DNA from: Hymenobacter sediminis
GTDB taxonomy: Bacteria; Bacteroidota; Bacteroidia; Cytophagales; Hymenobacteraceae
Assembly (NCBI RefSeq): GCF_003231285.1
Contig: NZ_QKNS01000006.1
Coordinates: 186,001 to 250,000 of the forward strand
Length of the DNA: 64,000 bases
Direction: 5' to 3'
Shown one piece after another: positions 1 through 9,161 of this stretch. The number at the start of each line of letters is the position of its first letter. Positions within the stretch are counted from its first letter, which is position 1. The notes below the pieces were generated by a model. It saw nothing but the letters and a program-made list of their open reading frames with translations. It did not search any database and was not told where the DNA came from. Made by a program: the position numbers and the translations under genes.

Positions 1-393
1 GGGCTGGGCGTGGCTCTGGGCTTCCCGGCCTACGTTACGGCCATCGACCCCGAAACCAATCGGGTCGTGCTGGGCAACTTCGATGATCTGGCGAGCACCC
101 GCACGGTAGTTGGCAAGCTCAACATGGGCAAGTTTGCGTCTCTGGAAGGCCGTGGGCTGGTACCGAGCATCACCAAAATCCGCTACAACCACGACGGCTC
201 CCCGGCTTTTCTGGAGCAGAAGGGCGACAAGATTTATATCTACTTCGAGGAAGCCGTACACGCCGTGACCCCTGGTCAGGCCGCTGTTTTCTATGAAGGG
301 CAAGATGTGCTGGGCGGCGGCTGGATTGAGCGCCACACTATTGGCGAAATCCCTGAGCCTTCTGCTGCGGCCGTAGCTGTGAGCGAAAGCTGA
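1..393 (+). CDS. mnmA: tRNA-specific 2-thiouridylase MnmA, C-terminal part (5' cut by window)
   Basis: The reading frame is open from base 1, so the gene starts outside the window; about 130 C-terminal residues are present. MnmA thiolates U34 of tRNA-Lys, -Glu and -Gln in the cytoplasm. The segment matches the MnmA beta-barrel C-terminal region: a 'DPETNRVVLG' stretch near the start, then 'TPGQAAVFY' and 'VLGGGWI', which are conserved in the family. The ATP-binding and catalytic Cys domains are upstream of the window. The last ~15 residues are Ala/Glu-rich and look like a lineage-specific tail. A terminator hairpin follows 24 nt after the stop. Identification by recognised motifs; fairly sure. 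Confidence 0.85.
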   Translation, partial: GLGVALGFPAYVTAIDPETNRVVLGNFDDLASTRTVVGKLNMGKFASLEGRGLVPSITKIRYNHDGSPAFLEQKGDKIYIYFEEAVHAVTPGQAAVFYEGQDVLGGGWIERHTIGEIPEPSAAAVAVSES

Positions 394-416
394 AACTTGT
401 GGTTAAGGTAATTGTA

Positions 417-450
417 GGGGCGCAAGCGAGAGTTTGCGCCCCGTTTGTTT
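417..450 (+). terminator. Rho-independent terminator after mnmA
   Basis: A 9-bp perfect stem (417-425 with 434-442, GGGGCGCAA / TTGCGCCCC) with an 8-nt loop is followed by GTTTGTTT. Confidence 0.75.
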
Positions 451-558
451 CAATGGGGTAGGCAAAGTGTGGAACTGGTCGGGAAGAATAGCAGTTTCAG
501 CGGCCAGCCAGCATCGGAATCAGAATCCTGTACTATTTTTCGACTCTATTAACCTTGT

Positions 559-1314
559 ATGAAAAAGTCGTATTCCTTATTGCACCGTCTGAGCGGCCGC
601 CTAGGCAGCTATCTGACCTTTCTGATGTTGGTGGCTGCGGCTGGGCTTACCGGCTGCGAAAACGAAACGGAGGCTTTGCCGGACCAGGGGTTGGATTATT
701 ACCCCTTGGAAGCAGGGGGATACCGGGTGTATGATGTCATCGACACCTCCTACCAGGCCAACGTACCCACCGTGCGCCGCTTCCAGTTCCGGGAGCAGGT
801 AGAGAACGGCCAGGAAACCGACGCCACCGGGCAGGCGGTGTACCGCGTGGTTCGCTCGCGCCGCACCCTGCCGACCGATGCTTGGCAGGTAGATTCCGTA
901 ATAACGGTGGCCGTAAGCAGCCAGGCCCTAACGGAGCAGCGCAACAACCGCCGTACGGTGGAGCTGGTGTTTCCGGTGCAGCCAAACCGTAAATGGAATC
1001 TGAACGCTTTTAATGCACTCGATACCCTGCCCGCCGAAAACCGCTTCTATGTTAGGGCAGGCGAGGCCTTCAGTGTCACACGTAACGGCCAAACTTACCG
1101 CTACGAGCAAACTGTAACGACTATCAATGACGTGGAGACAGATGTAAATGCTGCCTACGCCGTAGTACAGCGTACCACGTTTGCTAAGGGAATTGGGCCA
1201 GTGTACCGGGTGCGGCGCAGCTTTATCAGCCGCTGCGACGCGGCAGGCTGCAACCCCGACTTCAAGCAGCAGGGCCAGTCGCGCAGCGAGGTGCTGGTTG
1301 CTTCGGGTAAGTAG
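559..1314 (+). CDS. Hypothetical lipoprotein
   Basis: 251 aa. The N-terminus has basic residues, a hydrophobic stretch and 'AAAGLTGC' at residues ~26-33, a lipobox ending in Cys, so it is probably an outer-membrane or periplasmic lipoprotein. The mature part is beta-rich with many Thr/Val and Arg and no family I recognise. It contains 'YYPLEAGGYRVYDV', a start seen in several Bacteroidota lipoproteins of unknown function. It is a single gene between two terminators. No catalytic motif seen. Confidence 0.75.
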   Translation: MKKSYSLLHRLSGRLGSYLTFLMLVAAAGLTGCENETEALPDQGLDYYPLEAGGYRVYDVIDTSYQANVPTVRRFQFREQVENGQETDATGQAVYRVVRSRRTLPTDAWQVDSVITVAVSSQALTEQRNNRRTVELVFPVQPNRKWNLNAFNALDTLPAENRFYVRAGEAFSVTRNGQTYRYEQTVTTINDVETDVNAAYAVVQRTTFAKGIGPVYRVRRSFISRCDAAGCNPDFKQQGQSRSEVLVASGK

Positions 1315-1341
1315 TCAGTAACGCCAGCAAAAGCGTACAAG

Positions 1342-1371
1342 GCCGGAGTGGTTTTCACTCCGGCTTTTTTT
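1342..1371 (+). terminator. Rho-independent terminator after the lipoprotein gene
   Basis: 9-bp stem (1342-1350 with 1356-1364, GCCGGAGTG / CACTCCGGC), 5-nt loop and a run of seven T. Confidence 0.85.
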
Positions 1372-1468
1372 GTGTTCTGTTCACTGCGGGCTGCAAGTGC
1401 AACGGTCCCGGAAAAAGATAAGCTACAGGTTTCCTTTGTATCTTCCGCCAAGTCAAAATCCCATCCGC

Positions 1469-3175
1469 ATGGTTCTATCTCGTCTCTATTTCCGTTGGGT
1501 GCTTACGGTTGGTTTAACCGCGACAGGGCTAGGTGCCGCGGCAAACGAAACCGACCCTGCCAGGCCCACCACCCCGGCCGCCGGCACCGTGCGTAAGCAC
1601 CTGATTTATTTCAAGGACAAGGCCGGCACGCCCCACAGTACGGCTCAGCCCCAAACGTTTCTTTCGGCGCGGGCTGTGCAGCGGCGGCAGCGCCAGAATA
1701 TCCCGGTGTTGCCGCGCGATTTGCCCGTGAACCCTACCTATGTGCAGCAGGTGAAGGCCGTGCCGGGTGCCCAGCTCTGGTACACCTCCCGTTGGTTTAA
1801 CGCGGCCGTCGTAGCCTGCGACTCGGCGACGCTGCAGCAGGTACAAGCGCTGCCCTTCGTGCGCTCTGCCCGTACCTTGAACCGCAGCCTGCCTACCCCC
1901 CCCAAACGCGTAGAAGGGGGGACTACCCCTGCCACTCAGGCGAAAGGCACTCGCAGCCAGTATGGCATCGCCTACACCCAAGCTCAGATGATTGGAGCCG
2001 TGCAAATGCACGACGCTGGTTTTCGGGGCGAAGGCATGCAGATTGCTGTGTTCGATGCCGGTTTCCCGGGCGTAGATACGGCTCCGGCCTTTGCGGCGCT
2101 GCGTAATGAGCAGCGGCTGGTTAGCACATTTAACTTCGTGGAAAAAACCCCGGCCGTGTACCAGCGCAATAACCACGGTACCCATTGCCTGTCCACAATG
2201 GCAGCCAACGAGTCGGGTGTATACATTGGCACGGCGCCCAAGGCCAGCTACCACCTCTTTATTACGGAGGATATTTACTCCGAGCATCCGGTGGAAGAGG
2301 TTAACTGGCTGCTAGCCGCCGAGCAGGCTGATTCCGCCGGGGTAGATGTTATTAGCTCCTCATTGGGCTACAACACTTTTGATTCCCCTTCCCGGGACTA
2401 TACCTACGCCGATCTGAACGGGCGTACGGCCATATCTACCCGAGCCGCTACCATAGCTGCCCGGGTAGGAATGCTGGTAGTAAACAGTGCCGGCAACGAG
2501 GGAAATAGCTCCTGGCGCAACATCACGGCTCCCGCCGATGCCGACTCCATCCTCACTGTAGGAGCCGTTGACTCGTTGCTGGTGCGAGCTTCCTTTAGCT
2601 CGTTTGGCCCCACCGCTGACGGTCGTATCAAGCCCAACCTGTCTACTATGGGGTTCCAGACGGCCATTGTCAGCCCCAGCGGAAACGTTACTCGTGGGAA
2701 TGGTACCTCGTACTCGTGCCCAGTGCTGGCGGGCATGGCGGCTGGTTTCTGGCAAGCCAATCCTACCCTGACGGCTCAGCAGATTATTAGCCTGTTGCAG
2801 CGCTCAGGCACCCAGGCAGCTACCCCCGATAATGCGTTGGGCTACGGTATTCCCAACTTCGCGCGAGCCTATAACCTGGCCAACCCCGGCACGCCCCTGG
2901 CTGCCACCGCCGCTGCCGCTCGCCAGGACCTGTTTATCTATCCAAATCCAACCAACGATACGGAGCTGTACCTGCAGCTGGCCGCCGGCTTTCAGGCCGT
3001 CCCGCTGCAGGTCCGGATTTATGATTCCCGGGGCAAGCTGGTGGCTGAGCAGCGGGTAGCGCCTACGTCGGCGGCAGCAGTTCGGCTGCAGTCAGCAGGG
3101 CTGGTGAAAGGGGTGTATACCTGCACCATTAGTAGCGGACGGGAGCAGCGTTCGGTTCGATTTGTGAAACTGTAG
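1469..3175 (+). CDS. Secreted S8 (subtilisin-like) serine protease with type IX sorting domain
   Basis: About 568 aa from the ATG at 1469, chosen because a Sec signal peptide (hydrophobic residues ~7-22) begins there; an upstream in-frame ATG at 1370 would bury it. Order: signal peptide, propeptide-like region, S8 domain with Asp in 'AVFDAGFPGVD', His in 'NNHGTHCLSTMA' and Ser in 'NGTSYSCPVLAG', then a ~75-residue C-terminal domain starting 'IYPNPTND' and ending 'SVRFVKL'. The latter is a typical Por/type IX secretion sorting domain, so the enzyme is probably exported across the outer membrane and released or surface-attached. All three catalytic residues are present. Substrate unknown. Confidence 0.9.
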   Translation: MVLSRLYFRWVLTVGLTATGLGAAANETDPARPTTPAAGTVRKHLIYFKDKAGTPHSTAQPQTFLSARAVQRRQRQNIPVLPRDLPVNPTYVQQVKAVPGAQLWYTSRWFNAAVVACDSATLQQVQALPFVRSARTLNRSLPTPPKRVEGGTTPATQAKGTRSQYGIAYTQAQMIGAVQMHDAGFRGEGMQIAVFDAGFPGVDTAPAFAALRNEQRLVSTFNFVEKTPAVYQRNNHGTHCLSTMAANESGVYIGTAPKASYHLFITEDIYSEHPVEEVNWLLAAEQADSAGVDVISSSLGYNTFDSPSRDYTYADLNGRTAISTRAATIAARVGMLVVNSAGNEGNSSWRNITAPADADSILTVGAVDSLLVRASFSSFGPTADGRIKPNLSTMGFQTAIVSPSGNVTRGNGTSYSCPVLAGMAAGFWQANPTLTAQQIISLLQRSGTQAATPDNALGYGIPNFARAYNLANPGTPLAATAAAARQDLFIYPNPTNDTELYLQLAAGFQAVPLQVRIYDSRGKLVAEQRVAPTSAAAVRLQSAGLVKGVYTCTISSGREQRSVRFVKL

Positions 3176-3366
3176 TTTGCCGCGCAAGAATTTCCAAGTA
3201 AAAGGCTCTGAAAGTCAGTATGCTGGCTGAAAAGGCAGATTTCAGCTTGCTATTTATGTTAGCTTTATGCAAATTTAATTAGTCAAAGGGGCACTTATCC
3301 GGTTGCCCGCTTTGTTGAATAGAACGACCCCGTGGTCTATTTTACACTTCCCAATTCTCTTCCAGT

Positions 3367-3687
3367 ATGTTACAAATGATGGTCTCCAAGCGCATCGGAC
3401 GACGCCAGTTTCACTTCACGGTGCAAGGCCCAAACTTCCACGAAGTGGTGTCGGAGTATGACCGGCTAAGCTTCCCGGATGTACCCAAGTGCGGCCTCTG
3501 TGGTTCCGATAACCTGGACCTGACCGCCCGGGTAGCCCAGGACAAGTTCAAGTACACCTCTGTCAAGTGCCTTGACTGCCGCGGCGACGTTACCTTTGGG
3601 AAGCGCCAGGATGATGACCAGACAGTTTTTCTGCGCAAAACTGAGGATGGCAAGCTCGATTGGCGCGCTTGGGAAAAGCCCAGCTAG
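3367..3687 (+). CDS. Conserved hypothetical protein with Cys4 zinc-ribbon-like centre
   Basis: 106 aa, no signal peptide. Two CxxC pairs, 'CGLC' (residues ~39-42) and 'CLDC' (~69-72), separated by about 28 residues, suggest a structural zinc ribbon. The rest is charged and soluble. I do not recognise a named family. It stands alone between the subtilase and rpe and ends at a strong hairpin. Nucleic-acid or protein binding would fit a zinc ribbon, but nothing in the sequence proves it. Confidence 0.7.
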   Translation: MLQMMVSKRIGRRQFHFTVQGPNFHEVVSEYDRLSFPDVPKCGLCGSDNLDLTARVAQDKFKYTSVKCLDCRGDVTFGKRQDDDQTVFLRKTEDGKLDWRAWEKPS

Positions 3688-3720
3688 CCTCTTGCACTAC
3701 TCATTTCATAACCCAATCCT

Positions 3721-3753
3721 GAAGCGCCGGAGCAATAGCTGCTCCGGCGCTTC
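3721..3753 (+). terminator. Terminator hairpin
   Basis: 14-bp perfect stem (3721-3734 with 3740-3753), 5-nt loop, followed by GTTGTTT. Confidence 0.75.
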
Positions 3754-3874
3754 GTTGTTTATGTTGATTTCGGCCCGATAGTTTCGGCCTGGTCAGCCCC
3801 TAGTTTATGTTATTTCCGTGTTTATCCGGTTCAGGCCTTGTTCGCGGCTCCGTGCAATCCGCTACTTTCGTGCT

Positions 3875-4576
3875 ATGAACCCAATCCGTCGTATGGCCCC
3901 ATTGCTGGCTCCTTCGCTTCTCGCCGCTGATTTTGGCAATCTGCAATCTGAAACCGAGCGCCTAGCTGGCTCTGCCGCCGACTGGCTGCACTTCGACGTG
4001 ATGGACGGGCGCTTCGTGCCGAATATTTCCTTTGGCCTGCCGGTGCTGCAGGCCGTGCACCGCCACGCCAAGCAGCCCATTGATGTGCACCTGATGATAG
4101 AGGAGCCCCAGCATTACCTCAGTGCCTTCCGCGACGCCGGTGCTGCCAACATTACCGTGCATTACGAAGCTTGCCCCCACCTGCACCGGGTAGTACAGCA
4201 GATCAAGCAGTTGGGCTGCCGGGCAGGGGTAGCCCTGAACCCGCACACGCCGGTGTGGGTGCTCGAAGAAATTGCAGCGGATTTGGACCTAGTGTGCGTG
4301 ATGTCGGTGAACCCTGGTTTCGGGGGGCAAACGTTTATTCCGAACACCCTGCGCAAAGTAACGGCCTTGAAGGAACTGCTCGTGGACAGCGGCTCGGCGG
4401 CCTTGATTGAAGTGGATGGTGGCGTGACGCTCGATAACGCAGGGGCACTGGTAGAAGCCGGGGCCGATGTGCTGGTGGCCGGATCCTTTGTCTTTAACTC
4501 GCCCGACCCGGTAGCTACCCTGGCTCAAATGCGGCAACAGTTGGCTGCTACCACCAATACCGAAGACTACAACTAA
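3875..4576 (+). CDS. rpe: Ribulose-phosphate 3-epimerase
   Basis: About 233 aa from ATG 3875 (a second ATG at 3893 would give the family's usual start, 'MAPLLAPSLLAADF'). Interconverts ribulose 5-phosphate and xylulose 5-phosphate in the pentose phosphate pathway. TIM-barrel motifs are complete: 'SLLAADF' with its conserved Ser, 'HFDVMDGRFVPNISFG' with the metal-binding His and Asp, 'HLMIEEP', 'MSVNPGFGGQ' and 'EVDGGV'. Length is normal. The TonB receptor begins 9 nt downstream, so the two may share a transcript. Confidence 0.95.
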   Translation: MNPIRRMAPLLAPSLLAADFGNLQSETERLAGSAADWLHFDVMDGRFVPNISFGLPVLQAVHRHAKQPIDVHLMIEEPQHYLSAFRDAGAANITVHYEACPHLHRVVQQIKQLGCRAGVALNPHTPVWVLEEIAADLDLVCVMSVNPGFGGQTFIPNTLRKVTALKELLVDSGSAALIEVDGGVTLDNAGALVEAGADVLVAGSFVFNSPDPVATLAQMRQQLAATTNTEDYN

Positions 4577-4585
4577 GTCCCCCGA

Positions 4586-7141
4586 ATGCCCAAACCTTTC
4601 CGCTCTCGTCCGGGTCTGTGGTTGCCCTTGCTGCTGCGGCCGCTGCCCATTTGTGCTACCCTGCTGTTGGTGGGCAGCCCTCTGGTGGTAGTGCAGGCTC
4701 AGCAAACGGCGCGGGTGCTGGTGCGGGGTACCGTGCGCGATGCGGCGGGCCGGCCGGTGGAGCAGGTATCGGTAGGAGTGGAGGGCATGGCCGGGGGCAC
4801 GAACACCGACGATGAGGGCCGGTTTGTGCTGAGTGTGCTACGACCAGCCAGCGGCAAGGCGCCTGTGCTGGTGGTGCGCCGCCTGGGCTACCAGACCCAG
4901 CGCCTACCCCTTGAACTGCAGGAAACCCAAGAGCTGACCTTCACGCTGGCCGAGGATTCGCGCGCCCTGGGGAACGTAACTGTGCGGGGCCGTACCGATG
5001 CCGCCGACACCCGCGAGCAAGTCAGCATTATCCAGCTGGAGCCTCGCACAGCCAAGGAAATTCCCTCGCCTTTCGGCGACTTCAGTGCCGTGCTCAAAAC
5101 CCTACCGGGGGTAGCTAGCACCAACGAGCTGACCAGTACCTACTCGGTGCGGGGTGGTAACTACGAGGAAAACCTGGTGTATGTCAACGGCTTCGAGGTG
5201 TACCGGCCGTTTCTGGTAACGGCGGCCACGCAAGAGGGGCTAAGCTTTATCAACCCAGATCTGGTAAATCGGGTCGAGTTTTCAACCGGGGGCTGGCAGC
5301 CGAAGTTCGGCGACAAGCTGTCCTCGGTGCTGAATATTGAGTACAAGCAGCCCGTAAAGTTTGGCGCTTCGGCTACGGTGAGTCTGGTTGGCGGCACGGC
5401 CCACGTAGAAGCGGCCTCGCCTAATAAGCGCGTCAGCTACCTGGCCGGGGTGCGCTATAAGAACGCAACCTACGTCTTCAACTCCCTGCAACAGCAGCAG
5501 GGCCGCTACAACCCTACCTTCTACGACGGACAAAGTCTGATTACCGTGGCCCTGGGGCCGAAGGACAACCTTGACCGGACTTCCCTGGGTATTTTCAACA
5601 CCATTGCCCACAATGACTTCCGCTTCAATCCGGAAAGTGGAGAAAGTACCTTTAGCACGGGCGCTAATCAGCTTTCCCGCCTTTACATTGTCTATGGGGG
5701 TAGGGAACGGATGCAGTATGATACCTACCAAGGGGGCCTGAACCTGCGCCACCAGTTGCGACCGAACTTGCAAATAGAGTTGCTAGGAGGGCTGCTTTAC
5801 TCGCGCGAGTTCGAGTACCGCGACGTGGAAGCCGCTTACAGCATTGCCGAAATCAACCGCGACCCAAAATCCGAAGACTACAACTCCGATATAAACCGCC
5901 GTGGTGCCGGCTCCCGCTTCGACCACTCCCGCAACAACCTCACCGCCCGCATTGCTACCCTGGAAACCCGCGGCACCTGGACTCCCGGTGAGCGGAGCGC
6001 CGTGCGCTGGGGGCTGAAGGCAAGCCGGGAGCGAATTCAGGACGAGCTCAACGAGTACAGCTTCACTGACTCAGCTGACTACGTGCTGGATGCCCGGCGT
6101 ACCCGTCTGGTATCCGACCTGCGCCTGGAAAGTACCCGTCTGCAAGGCTATCTGCAGCATACCTACCGCTTCGATTCGCTGAAAACCCTGACCTACGGGC
6201 TCCGGCTGAATCATTGGTCGGTAAACCAGCAGCTCACCTTCAGCCCGCGGGTGCAGTATGCCTTTACCAGCGCCCGCAACCCGCGGCTATCCTGGAAGGC
6301 TGCCGCTGGGGTGTACTACCAGCCCCCGTTCTATCGGGAGTTGCGCTACCAGTCGGGGGCACCCCAGGCCCAGCAAGGTGCCCTGAACCCGGAGTTGCGC
6401 GCCCAACGCTCCCTGCACTTTATTGTAGGCAATGAACTGCAATTCACGAAGTGGGGACGACCCTTCCGCTTCACCGGCGAGGCTTATTACAAGTACCTCA
6501 CCGACGTAGTGCCTTACGACATCGACAATGTACGCCTGCGCTACTACGCCCAGAACAATGCCAAGGCTTACGCTGCCGGCCTCGATGCCCGCGTAAGTGG
6601 GGAGTTTATTCCGGGCACCGAGTCCTGGTTCAGCCTAGGCCTACTCACGACCCGCGAAAACCTGACCGGCGACTCCCTTAATATCTATAACGAAGCCCAG
6701 ACGGCCATCATCGGGCGCCAGCCCAAGGGCTATATTCGGCGACCCTCAGACCAGCGGCTGAACTTGGGCGTGTTTCTGCAGGATAACCTGCCGGGCAACC
6801 CCTCCCTGAAGGGCTACGTGAACCTGGTATTTGGAACCGGCCTACCCTTTAGCCCACCCGATGACCCCGACTTGCGCGGAACCAGCAAGCTAACCCGGAG
6901 CTACAAACGTGCGGATTTGGGTTTTACCAAAGTGCTGACCCTGCGCACGGCCGTGGAAGAAGCAGGTGGGCGCGCTGTGCAGCTGAAATCCTTGTGGGCC
7001 AGTCTGGAAGTGCTGAACATTCTCGGGGCAGATAACCTGGCTGGCTACAACTACGTTCAGGATCTGAACGGCCGTACTTACGCCATTCCTAATTTTTTGT
7101 CGCGCCGCCTCGTGAACCTGCGCATTATTGCCCGGTTTTAA
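4586..7141 (+). CDS. TonB-dependent outer-membrane receptor with carboxypeptidase-like N-terminal domain
   Basis: 851 aa. A hydrophobic N-terminus (residues ~10-38) acts as signal peptide. It is followed by a carboxypeptidase-regulatory-like beta-sandwich ('VRGTVRDAAGRPV', residues ~45-125), a plug domain ('LKTLPGVAS', 'YSVRGGNYEENLVYVNG', ~155-260) and a long beta-barrel ending in the terminal aromatic Phe expected for BAM assembly. No SusD partner is next to it, so it is a stand-alone receptor rather than a SusCD glycan importer. Substrate cannot be read from the sequence; siderophore, peptide or oligosaccharide are all possible. Confidence 0.9.
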   Translation: MPKPFRSRPGLWLPLLLRPLPICATLLLVGSPLVVVQAQQTARVLVRGTVRDAAGRPVEQVSVGVEGMAGGTNTDDEGRFVLSVLRPASGKAPVLVVRRLGYQTQRLPLELQETQELTFTLAEDSRALGNVTVRGRTDAADTREQVSIIQLEPRTAKEIPSPFGDFSAVLKTLPGVASTNELTSTYSVRGGNYEENLVYVNGFEVYRPFLVTAATQEGLSFINPDLVNRVEFSTGGWQPKFGDKLSSVLNIEYKQPVKFGASATVSLVGGTAHVEAASPNKRVSYLAGVRYKNATYVFNSLQQQQGRYNPTFYDGQSLITVALGPKDNLDRTSLGIFNTIAHNDFRFNPESGESTFSTGANQLSRLYIVYGGRERMQYDTYQGGLNLRHQLRPNLQIELLGGLLYSREFEYRDVEAAYSIAEINRDPKSEDYNSDINRRGAGSRFDHSRNNLTARIATLETRGTWTPGERSAVRWGLKASRERIQDELNEYSFTDSADYVLDARRTRLVSDLRLESTRLQGYLQHTYRFDSLKTLTYGLRLNHWSVNQQLTFSPRVQYAFTSARNPRLSWKAAAGVYYQPPFYRELRYQSGAPQAQQGALNPELRAQRSLHFIVGNELQFTKWGRPFRFTGEAYYKYLTDVVPYDIDNVRLRYYAQNNAKAYAAGLDARVSGEFIPGTESWFSLGLLTTRENLTGDSLNIYNEAQTAIIGRQPKGYIRRPSDQRLNLGVFLQDNLPGNPSLKGYVNLVFGTGLPFSPPDDPDLRGTSKLTRSYKRADLGFTKVLTLRTAVEEAGGRAVQLKSLWASLEVLNILGADNLAGYNYVQDLNGRTYAIPNFLSRRLVNLRIIARF

Positions 7142-7149
7142 AAAGCTTG

Positions 7150-7605
7150 TCAGCAGCCATACCGGCAATCATTCGAAAGGCCGTATCCTAGCTCGCCAAA
7201 AAAGAAAAGGTGAATTGCCAGCACCAGCGGAAACAGCAGGCAGGCCCCCAATCGGGTGTGCCAAGGCACTACACCTTTCAGCTGACTTACTCTCAGGATA
7301 AGCAAGCCGTAGGCCGGCAACAGGCCCATAAATAGAAAGGCATGGATCAACCCCTGGCCTTCCGCATCGTGGCTGCCACCGCCGTAGAGCTTCACCCCTA
7401 TATCATGTCCGCAAATTAGCACAGCTAGCAGTAGCGTGCGGAGTATGGGGGTAGGCCGCGAACTGTGGGCAGTAAGCAGGAGTAGGGTAGCGGCTACTAT
7501 GACAAGTGGGGTCAGCAGAATTTCCCACGGCGCAGCATAATACCCCAGCAGGACGTTGCTACCCAGCAAAAGAGCCGAAAGCAAGGTGGCCGTTAGGATA
7601 TTCAT
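7150..7605 (-). CDS. Small polytopic membrane protein
   Basis: 151 aa with about four hydrophobic segments (residues ~3-24, 28-45, 57-68, 85-105, 122-140), so an inner-membrane protein; no family recognised. Its ATG overlaps the stop of the upstream sterol-desaturase-family gene (ATGA, 7602-7605), indicating translational coupling. It may assist or accompany that enzyme; this is inference from position only. Its stop lies only 8 bp from the stop of the convergent TonB receptor gene. Confidence 0.75.
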   Translation of the reverse strand: MNILTATLLSALLLGSNVLLGYYAAPWEILLTPLVIVAATLLLLTAHSSRPTPILRTLLLAVLICGHDIGVKLYGGGSHDAEGQGLIHAFLFMGLLPAYGLLILRVSQLKGVVPWHTRLGACLLFPLVLAIHLFFFGELGYGLSNDCRYGC

Positions 7606-8432
7606 GCCTTGTTGGGGGTAGGCTGACTCAGATCCTTTTCCTGGTGTACATCCTCAAAACGGAGCATAGCCAGCAACTGCTCTTCCTTATCCGCATCGAA
7701 GCCGCAAGTGGCCTGAAACTCTGCGGGGTTGCGGTAAGTACCGAAAAGCCAGTCCCAGATTACCAAGTCACCGTAGTTATGGCTGTGCTGCTGATACTGA
7801 TGATGCACCCGGTGCATTTCCGGCCGCTGAAAAATATAGCCTACCCAGCGGGGCGTGCGTACATTGGTATGGTAGAAAAACTCACCCAGCGCAGTGCAGA
7901 GAGTGTAAACCGCCCCGGCCGCCGGGCTCAGCCCAAGTAGGGTGTATACGAGCAGGCCACCAATCAGGGAGTTAACCGTCATTTCCAGCGGGTGTTTGTA
8001 AAAGGAGGTAATTACCTCAATGCGCTGGGGGCTGTGATGAATCTGGTGAAAGTGCAGCCACAAAAAATCCTGCGTGTGGCGCCAGCGGTGCCACCAATAG
8101 AAAATAAAGGTGGCAATGACGTACGCCAGTAAACCCGCCGCTACAGGATGAACGTGGCGTGATACGTGAAAAATGGAGTAAGCCGAAAACCAAGTTTCCC
8201 ATGTCAGCCCGGCCACGACGACCACCAGCAGTTGCGCCAGATTTACGGTCAGCACCCGTACGGGCCAGGTGGGCACCCATGGGAGCTTCCAGCCCGGAAT
8301 AAGCCGTTCCAGCACAAAGCAGAAAGCAAAGGCTACGAAAATAACAACCAGCATGGGTGGTGCACTCCATGAGGGTAGGGCGAAAGACAGGACGGAGCTA
8401 CCAGAAAATAGGGCGAGAAAGTGGGCGTACAT
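7602..8432 (-). CDS. Sterol desaturase / fatty acid hydroxylase family protein
   Basis: 276 aa integral membrane di-iron enzyme. Several transmembrane segments surround the family's histidine clusters: 'HRWRH' (HxxxH), 'HFHQIHHS' (HxxHH type) and 'HRVHHQYQQHSHNYGD'. Members hydroxylate or desaturate lipids, sterols or carotenoids using O2. In pigmented Hymenobacter-like bacteria a carotenoid or lipid role is plausible, but no carotenoid genes are adjacent. It is translationally coupled to the small membrane protein downstream; a Crp/Fnr regulator lies just upstream on the same strand. Confidence 0.88.
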   Translation of the reverse strand: MYAHFLALFSGSSVLSFALPSWSAPPMLVVIFVAFAFCFVLERLIPGWKLPWVPTWPVRVLTVNLAQLLVVVVAGLTWETWFSAYSIFHVSRHVHPVAAGLLAYVIATFIFYWWHRWRHTQDFLWLHFHQIHHSPQRIEVITSFYKHPLEMTVNSLIGGLLVYTLLGLSPAAGAVYTLCTALGEFFYHTNVRTPRWVGYIFQRPEMHRVHHQYQQHSHNYGDLVIWDWLFGTYRNPAEFQATCGFDADKEEQLLAMLRFEDVHQEKDLSQPTPNKA

Positions 8433-8503
8433 ACAGTGCCAGATAAGAGGGTGAAACCATGCTCAAAGGTGAGGGTTCAGCTTCTGGCAACTCTTGACAT
8501 TTA

Positions 8504-9070
8504 TCAAGAACGACGAGCGCGTAATCGGCTGAGCGTTTCGGGGGTGAGGCCCAGGTGAGACGCCAATAACTTAAGGGGAACACGCTGAAAAATATCCGGA
8601 AAGTCGATTAGGAGCTTTTCGTAGCGCTCCGTGGCCGAGAGCATGCGCAGGTGTAGAGCCCGTTGTTCGCTGAGCACGTAGTACTTCTCCGTGAGTACGC
8701 GGCCGATGTAGTTGAACTCCGGAAACTGTTGATACAGGTGTTGCAGTTGCTCGTAGCTCAACGACCACAGCGTGCAGGGTGTCAGGGCCTGCAGGTACTC
8801 GTGCGAGGGCTGCCGGGAAAAGAAGCTTAAGATGGAGATGACAAAGTCGCCCTCCCGCATAAACCAAGCGGTTACTTCTTTGCCGTCTTTCAGGTAGAAA
8901 CCCCGCACTAGGCCGGCCTGCAGAAAGTAGAGCCGGTGAGCAATCTGGCCGGGTTGGAGCAAGAGCTGCCGCTGGGCAACAGTTTCCTGCCGTACCTGCT
9001 GGCGCAGGGCTAGTTCCAACCCAGGCGACAAAGCCTGAATAGCGTGACAAAGCGCTAAAAACTCCTCCAT
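8504..9070 (-). CDS. Crp/Fnr-family transcriptional regulator
   Basis: 188 aa: N-terminal cyclic-nucleotide-binding-like beta roll (residues ~25-115, with 'LQPGQIAHRLYFLQAGLVRGF'-type pattern) and a short C-terminal winged helix whose recognition helix reads 'LGLTPETLSRLRA'. No Cys cluster for an Fe-S centre is visible, so it is not a classical Fnr. It lies 71 bp upstream of the sterol-desaturase-family gene in the same direction and could control it; that is inferred from proximity. The effector ligand is unknown. Confidence 0.88.
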   Translation of the reverse strand: MEEFLALCHAIQALSPGLELALRQQVRQETVAQRQLLLQPGQIAHRLYFLQAGLVRGFYLKDGKEVTAWFMREGDFVISILSFFSRQPSHEYLQALTPCTLWSLSYEQLQHLYQQFPEFNYIGRVLTEKYYVLSEQRALHLRMLSATERYEKLLIDFPDIFQRVPLKLLASHLGLTPETLSRLRARRS

Positions 9071-9102
9071 ATTGTGAAATAAGGACTCCTCCGGAAAGCA
9101 AC

Positions 9103-9132
9103 AAAAAAGCAGCCCTCATCAGGGCTGCTTTT
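9103..9132 (-). terminator. Terminator hairpin for the DUF2911 gene
   Basis: A GC-rich stem (AGCAGCCCT / AGGGCTGCT) flanked by A-run and T-run lies between the DUF2911 stop and the Crp/Fnr start, both on the minus strand; it could work in either direction. Confidence 0.75.
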
Positions 9133-9161
9133 GCAAGGGAGTATTCTTGGTTCGGTTCTCT

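Noticed and set aside
1529..2287. Long minus-strand ORF opposite the subtilase
   Set aside because: Shadow of the GC-rich coding strand; the plus frame has full S8 catalytic motifs.
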